The notes beneath the pieces were generated by a model. That model had not been told where the DNA came from. It did not search any database and saw only the letters and a list, made by a program, of their open reading frames with translations. The position numbers and the translations under genes are program-made. A stretch of 10,176 bases of DNA from Paludibacter sp. Its GTDB lineage: Bacteria > Bacteroidota > Bacteroidia > Bacteroidales > Paludibacteraceae. Below, in pieces: positions 6,547 to 10,176 of the stretch; the stretch's first letter is position 1, and each line of letters opens with the position of its first letter. The stretch covers positions 1-10,176 of the forward strand of contig JANJXE010000181.1 in NCBI GenBank assembly GCA_024709185.1, given 5' to 3'.

Positions 6547-8775
6547 ATGAAGAACAACCGTAACGACATACACGAGCTAATCGGGATTCTGCTGGAGGAC
6601 GACCGTCAGCTGGAATTTCGGATGAAAGGCTACAGTATGTTTCCACTATTACGACCTGACGATAAGGGTGTGGTTCGTAAATGCCGTCAGGATGAAGTGA
6701 AACCCGGTGATATCATCGTTTTTTATCAAAATAATTCCCTGGTAGCTCACCGACTTATTCGTCGCAAAGGAGACCAGCTGATTGCGAAAGGCGATAAGAA
6801 CAGCTATACAGATGCTCCTGTGGATAGCAACCGGCTGGTGGGTAAATTAATTCAGTACGAACGTAACGGGCGAATTTACAATGTTGAAAATGCACGTTGG
6901 CGTACTACTCCGGCTATTCATTTTACCCGGATTTATTCGTTGGTAAATGCACAACTAGCTCAGAATCATTCCCGTATCAGGAGCCTTAAAGGCTATTGGA
7001 ACGATTTTAAGGCCAATTTTCAGCTTGCTTCGGCAAATGTTAGACTGTTGTTTGCCCTGAACACCCTGATTGCCGTACTACAGGGGCTGATTCCCTTTGC
7101 TGTCATTGTTCTGGTGAAATGGCTGGTTGATCTGCTTAATTCCCTGCCCGGACAGGACACCTTGCCTCCTCAGTTCGTACTTCTACTTACCCTTACCGGT
7201 ATTGCATTTCTGATGAGTTCGGTTTTCAGCGAATTGAAAAGTCTGGTGGGCGAAAAATTATCGCAAGGCGTTGTGCGTTCGATGTATGCACATCTTCACC
7301 ACAAGCACATCGAACTGGAGCTGGCTCATTACGAAAATCCCAAAGCGCTGGATAAGATGCACCGTGCTGTGCAGGAAGCATCCTTCCGTCCGGTTAAGCT
7401 GCTGAACGAAGTGCAACAGTTCCTGAAATCTGTTGGCTCATCGCTTTTTTTGGTAGGAATTTTTGTAAGTATTCAATGGTACCTGGTACTTGTTTTACTG
7501 GTCGCTATTGCTCCCGGAATTGTGCTAAAAATTCGTTTTGCACGCCGCTATCATCAACTTAAGGAAAAGCAAAGTCCGCTTGAACGGAAAATGTACTATT
7601 TCAACCGTGTGCTTACCGGATTCCCTTTTGCCAAGGAGATGAAGCTTTTCGGTTTTGCACGTTTCTTTCTGAAACTGTTCAGAGGCCTGCAGGAGAATCT
7701 ATTTTCCGATAAACTTAAACTCCACCGCTCTGAAGTGATTCAGAATACGGTTGCTCAAACATTTGCCGTGATATTGATTTTTGGTACGCTGGCATTGGTT
7801 GCCTTTCAAACGCTGAACGGACTGTTTACAATCGGAACGGTTGTGATGTTTTTCTTTGCCTTTCAACGCGGTTATTCAGTGCTCAACGATTTATTCAAAT
7901 CGATGGCTAACCTGCTGGAAGATACCATATTTATGAACGATTTCCGGGAATTTGTGGAGGAAGGAGGTCATGTACCTGTGAACGCAAAAAAGTCGGCTAA
8001 AACACCAACTTTTTCGCTTAATCAATCCATCCGTGTTGAAAATGTTAGTTTTCGGTATGTAAACAGCAAGCGAGATGCGTTACAATCAATTAATCTTACC
8101 GTTCGCAAAGGCGAAACGGTTGCTATTGTAGGAGCGAATGGTTCGGGTAAAACAACGCTAATAAAGCTGCTGTGTGGTTTTTATCTTCCCGATAGCGGAA
8201 CAATCTATTACGATGATACGAGTACTGCCAACCTCGGACGTGAACAAATTTGTACCAATCTGTCGGCTGTTTTTCAGGATTTTGCTTTATACAATGTGTC
8301 GGCCAACGAAAATATAGCGTTGGGAGATATTCAGCATCCTTTTTCGGAACAAAAGGTTCAGCATGCAGCTACCATGGCCGGAATTGACGATGTGCTGCGT
8401 CAGCTTCCCGATGGTTATAACACCCTGTTGGGCAATCAGTTCCTCGGAGGTGAAGAGCTTAGTATCGGTCAATGGCAAAAGCTGGCTATTGCACGGGCAT
8501 TCTACCGCGACAGTCAGTTACTGTTGATGGACGAACCTTCGAGCGCACTGGATGCCGTTTCGGAACAACAAATTATTGAAACACTAAAAGCGCTGGCACA
8601 TCAGAAAACAGCTGTTATTATCAGTCACCGGCTTAGTACCGTGCGCTGGGCCGACCGTATAATTGTGTTCAACGAGGGCAGGGTAGTGGAGGAAGGTACC
8701 CACGATGAACTGATGAAACATGGAGGTACCTATTCTATCCTTTACAAACAAGCCACCCGTTCGTTTGAAAACTAA
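6547..8775 (+). CDS. S26 peptidase-ABC exporter fusion protein
   Basis: One uninterrupted 742-residue frame combines two parts. Residues ~20-110 resemble signal peptidase family S26: G-Y-S30-M-F-P carries the nucleophile Ser, V-A-H68-R-L the likely base (His, as in the SipW/ER-type branch instead of Lys), and K-G-D-K-N (81-85) with D89 the family's third box. No N-terminal transmembrane anchor precedes it. After a linker (~115-165) comes a six-helix ABC exporter membrane domain (helices near 167-195, 210-228, 300-330, 403-445). The nucleotide-binding domain (~490-742) has Walker A GANGSGKT (529-536), Q577, signature LSIGQ (638-642, a variant of LSGGQ), Walker B LLLMDE (658-663) and H694. Homodimeric exporters of this type secrete peptides. 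The fused peptidase suggests leader cleavage coupled to export, analogous to C39-ABC transporters but with an unrelated protease. It starts 38 nt after the kinase-like gene and closes the operon. Confidence 0.85.
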   Translation: MKNNRNDIHELIGILLEDDRQLEFRMKGYSMFPLLRPDDKGVVRKCRQDEVKPGDIIVFYQNNSLVAHRLIRRKGDQLIAKGDKNSYTDAPVDSNRLVGKLIQYERNGRIYNVENARWRTTPAIHFTRIYSLVNAQLAQNHSRIRSLKGYWNDFKANFQLASANVRLLFALNTLIAVLQGLIPFAVIVLVKWLVDLLNSLPGQDTLPPQFVLLLTLTGIAFLMSSVFSELKSLVGEKLSQGVVRSMYAHLHHKHIELELAHYENPKALDKMHRAVQEASFRPVKLLNEVQQFLKSVGSSLFLVGIFVSIQWYLVLVLLVAIAPGIVLKIRFARRYHQLKEKQSPLERKMYYFNRVLTGFPFAKEMKLFGFARFFLKLFRGLQENLFSDKLKLHRSEVIQNTVAQTFAVILIFGTLALVAFQTLNGLFTIGTVVMFFFAFQRGYSVLNDLFKSMANLLEDTIFMNDFREFVEEGGHVPVNAKKSAKTPTFSLNQSIRVENVSFRYVNSKRDALQSINLTVRKGETVAIVGANGSGKTTLIKLLCGFYLPDSGTIYYDDTSTANLGREQICTNLSAVFQDFALYNVSANENIALGDIQHPFSEQKVQHAATMAGIDDVLRQLPDGYNTLLGNQFLGGEELSIGQWQKLAIARAFYRDSQLLLMDEPSSALDAVSEQQIIETLKALAHQKTAVIISHRLSTVRWADRIIVFNEGRVVEEGTHDELMKHGGTYSILYKQATRSFEN

Positions 8776-8787
8776 TCCCGGATTCAC

Positions 8788-8879
8788 AAGACTTTTGTTG
8801 TTCGACGATTTTTTTTATAAGACTCTCGTTTTTCGACATTTTTCTGCGTTTGCACCCAACTGTCGTTTGTCTCCATTTT
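8788..8879. repeat. Three degenerate direct repeats between exporter and amylase
   Basis: Related copies begin near 8788, 8819 and about 8857. The first two share 16 of the first 19 positions (AAGACT...GTT.TTCGAC) with 31-bp spacing, then ATTTTT. The third, AACTGTCGTTTGTC followed by CCATTTT, matches the second at about 17 of 22 positions. The copies are T-rich, so chance similarity is possible. No hairpin strong enough to be a clear terminator was seen just after the exporter gene. Confidence 0.35.
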
Positions 8880-8902
8880 GCCCTGCTTTTTATGCCTATA
8901 TT

Positions 8903-8914
8903 GCAAACGTTTGC
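8903..8914. promoter_or_regulatory. Perfect 12-bp LacI-type operator palindrome
   Basis: GCAAACGTTTGC is a perfect inverted repeat centred on CpG, the hallmark of LacI/GalR-family operators (compare the E. coli PurR box and the cre pattern TGnAAnCGnTnnCA). It lies about 94 nt before the amylase start codon and about 56 nt before the putative -7 element. It may bind a sugar-responsive LacI-type regulator that controls the amylase. The regulator is not encoded in this window. Confidence 0.5.
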
Positions 8915-8969
8915 GAATCAACTTCTTCACATTTAACGAATATCCATCTATCTGAACTTAAGGAAAATC

Positions 8970-8977
8970 TATATTTG
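8970..8977 (+). promoter_or_regulatory. Putative -7 promoter element for the amylase gene
   Basis: TATATTTG fits the Bacteroidota -7 consensus TAnnTTTG and lies 30 nt before the amylase ATG, nearly the same arrangement as upstream of the MFS gene. No good -33 TTTG is seen at the expected spacing. The leader that follows is A/T-rich without a Shine-Dalgarno sequence. Confidence 0.55.
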
Positions 8978-9007
8978 CATACATGTTTAATTCTTAATTT
9001 TATTCGT

Positions 9008-10176
9008 ATGCAAACACAACTACGCCTTTTATCCTTAATATTGGTTTTATTTATTACAGGGTGGACTTCCACTTTCCGCGCTCAGGCTCCTGCGCAAAGC
9101 GAAGATATTATGTTACAGGCATTTTACTGGGATTCGTATGCCGATAGCAAGTGGACGGTTCTGAACAATCAGGCCTATGAACTGGCGCAATATTTCAGTT
9201 TGGTATGGTTGCCACCGAGCGGTAATGCTATGTCGACTTCAACCATGGGTTATGCTCCCGTCTATTTTTTCGATCAAAGCAGTGCCTTTGGAACCAAAAC
9301 TGAACTACAACAATTGATAGCATCGCTTAAAAGTTATGGCTCCGGGGCGATAGCCGATATAGTGATTAATCACCGTAACGGAGTGAGTAACTGGACCAAC
9401 TTTCCTTCAGAAACGTATAAGGGAGTGACTTATACCTGGGGCACAGAAGCTATATGCAACACCGATGAAGTGAAAAATCAGACAGGACAAGCTAAGCCGA
9501 CAGGAGCACCCGATACCGGCGAAGACTTCAACGGAGCCCGCGATATTGATCATACCAATGCTAATGTCAGAGCCACAATTAAGGCATATCTCGATTTTAT
9601 GAAAAATGAAATGGGATATTCCGGCTGGCGTTACGATATGACCAAGGGCTTTTCGGCAGGATACATTGCCGAATATAATATTGCTGCAGGTGCTTATTTC
9701 TCTGTAGGAGAATATTTTGACGGAAATTATGACTTGTGTAACAACTGGATCAACGGTGCACAGAAAACATCCACAACCTTTGATTTTCCTCTGAAATTTC
9801 AATTGAATCAGGCATTTGCCGGTGACTTGACAAAACTATGCTGGCAATACCTTGGAGCAAATCAACCTGCGGGATTAATTCACAATCCGGCTGTAAGAAG
9901 ATATTCAACTACTTTCGTTGACAACCATGATACTTATCGTGACAATAACAAGTTTACCGGAAATGTGCTGGCAGCCAATGCCTTTATACTATGTTCACCG
10001 GGTGTACCCAAGGTGTTTTTACCTCATTGGCAGGCACATAAGGCAGCACTTCGACCAATGATTGCAGCCCGTAAAGCAGCTCGTATTCACTCCGAAAGTG
10101 CTGTGAACGTGTTACAATCTGCATCTAATTTATATGTAGCTGAAGTAACTGGTAAAGCCGGTAAACTGATTGTTAA
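9008..10176 (+). CDS. Secreted GH13 alpha-amylase (3' partial)
   Basis: The frame opens with ATG at 9008 and runs off the right edge without a stop; 389 codons are visible. Residues 1-27 look like a Sec signal peptide (hydrophobic core 10-19, cleavage after A25-Q-A27). The four GH13 regions are present: D117-I-V-I-N-H122, G-W-R-Y-D210 (nucleophile), V-G-E235-Y-F (acid/base) and F-V-D-N-H-D308-T (transition-state stabiliser). The catalytic triad is therefore complete. Sequence style (LPPS...MGYAP, ADIVINHR, VFLPHW) recalls the plant/archaeal-like alpha-amylase subfamilies, so endo-hydrolysis of alpha-1,4 linkages in starch or glycogen outside the cytoplasm is expected. The C-terminal domain, and any binding module or T9SS tail, lies beyond the window. 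A -7-like element and a LacI-type palindrome upstream suggest its own, sugar-regulated promoter. Confidence 0.92.
   Translation, partial: MQTQLRLLSLILVLFITGWTSTFRAQAPAQSEDIMLQAFYWDSYADSKWTVLNNQAYELAQYFSLVWLPPSGNAMSTSTMGYAPVYFFDQSSAFGTKTELQQLIASLKSYGSGAIADIVINHRNGVSNWTNFPSETYKGVTYTWGTEAICNTDEVKNQTGQAKPTGAPDTGEDFNGARDIDHTNANVRATIKAYLDFMKNEMGYSGWRYDMTKGFSAGYIAEYNIAAGAYFSVGEYFDGNYDLCNNWINGAQKTSTTFDFPLKFQLNQAFAGDLTKLCWQYLGANQPAGLIHNPAVRRYSTTFVDNHDTYRDNNKFTGNVLAANAFILCSPGVPKVFLPHWQAHKAALRPMIAARKAARIHSESAVNVLQSASNLYVAEVTGKAGKLIV

Noticed and set aside
6149..6646. 165-codon reverse-strand frame across the kinase/exporter junction
   Set aside because: It is antisense to two well-supported genes, including the P-loop gene's C-terminus and the S26 box, and has no motif of its own.
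3627..8775. Complete lasso-peptide cluster
   Set aside because: The asparagine-synthetase-like cyclase and the transglutaminase-like B2 protease are absent from the window, so only a RiPP-like assignment is supported.
8788..8879. CRISPR-like array
   Set aside because: There are only three copies, they are degenerate and T-rich, spacers are very short, and no cas gene is present.
9407..9802. 131-codon reverse-strand frame
   Set aside because: It is antisense to the catalytic core of the amylase, whose four GH13 regions prove the + strand frame.

Overview
The window looks like a chromosomal stretch from a member of the Bacteroidota, most likely an anaerobic Bacteroidales-type sugar or polysaccharide degrader. 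Three signs support this. The first gene encodes a surface protein with a C-terminal type IX secretion (T9SS) sorting tail. The start codons lack Shine-Dalgarno sequences and sit behind A/T-rich leaders. Two upstream regions carry the Bacteroidota -7 element TAnnTTTG. All genes read on the + strand, and I found no rRNA, tRNA, CRISPR array or insertion sequence.

Layout. (1) 3-3614: the 3' part of a very large GLUG-repeat surface protein, cut by the left edge. (2) 3627-3779: a 50-codon ORF starting 12 nt after it, followed by two hairpins; the second (3864-3899) is a textbook intrinsic terminator. (3) From a putative promoter at about 3913: a compact four-gene unit. It encodes an MFS transporter (3952-5358), a PqqD-like protein (5364-5639), an HprK-fold P-loop kinase-like protein (5642-6508), and an ABC exporter with a signal-peptidase-like (S26) domain fused to its N-terminus (6547-8775). 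(4) A 232-bp intergenic region holding a perfect LacI-type palindrome and degenerate direct repeats. (5) 9008 to the right edge: the 5' part of a secreted GH13 alpha-amylase.

The part most worth attention is 3627-8775. A PqqD-like recognition protein, an HprK-like kinase and a peptidase-ABC exporter are the kinds of parts used to make and export ribosomally synthesised, modified peptides (RiPPs), as in lasso-peptide clusters that carry an HprK-like tailoring kinase. The 50-aa peptide has a YxxPxI motif near its N-terminus, similar to the YxxP leader motif that PqqD-like B1 proteins bind in lasso systems. No lasso cyclase (asparagine-synthetase-like) or transglutaminase-like B2 protease lies in the window. 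The system is therefore either incomplete here or a different, peptidase-ABC-based kind. The precursor assignment is an inference: short 'YxxP...' ORFs are, as I recall, common in Bacteroidales and not all are RiPP precursors.

The flanking genes (GLUG surface protein, secreted amylase) fit a polysaccharide-degrading lifestyle. Their functional link to the central cassette is not evident from sequence.
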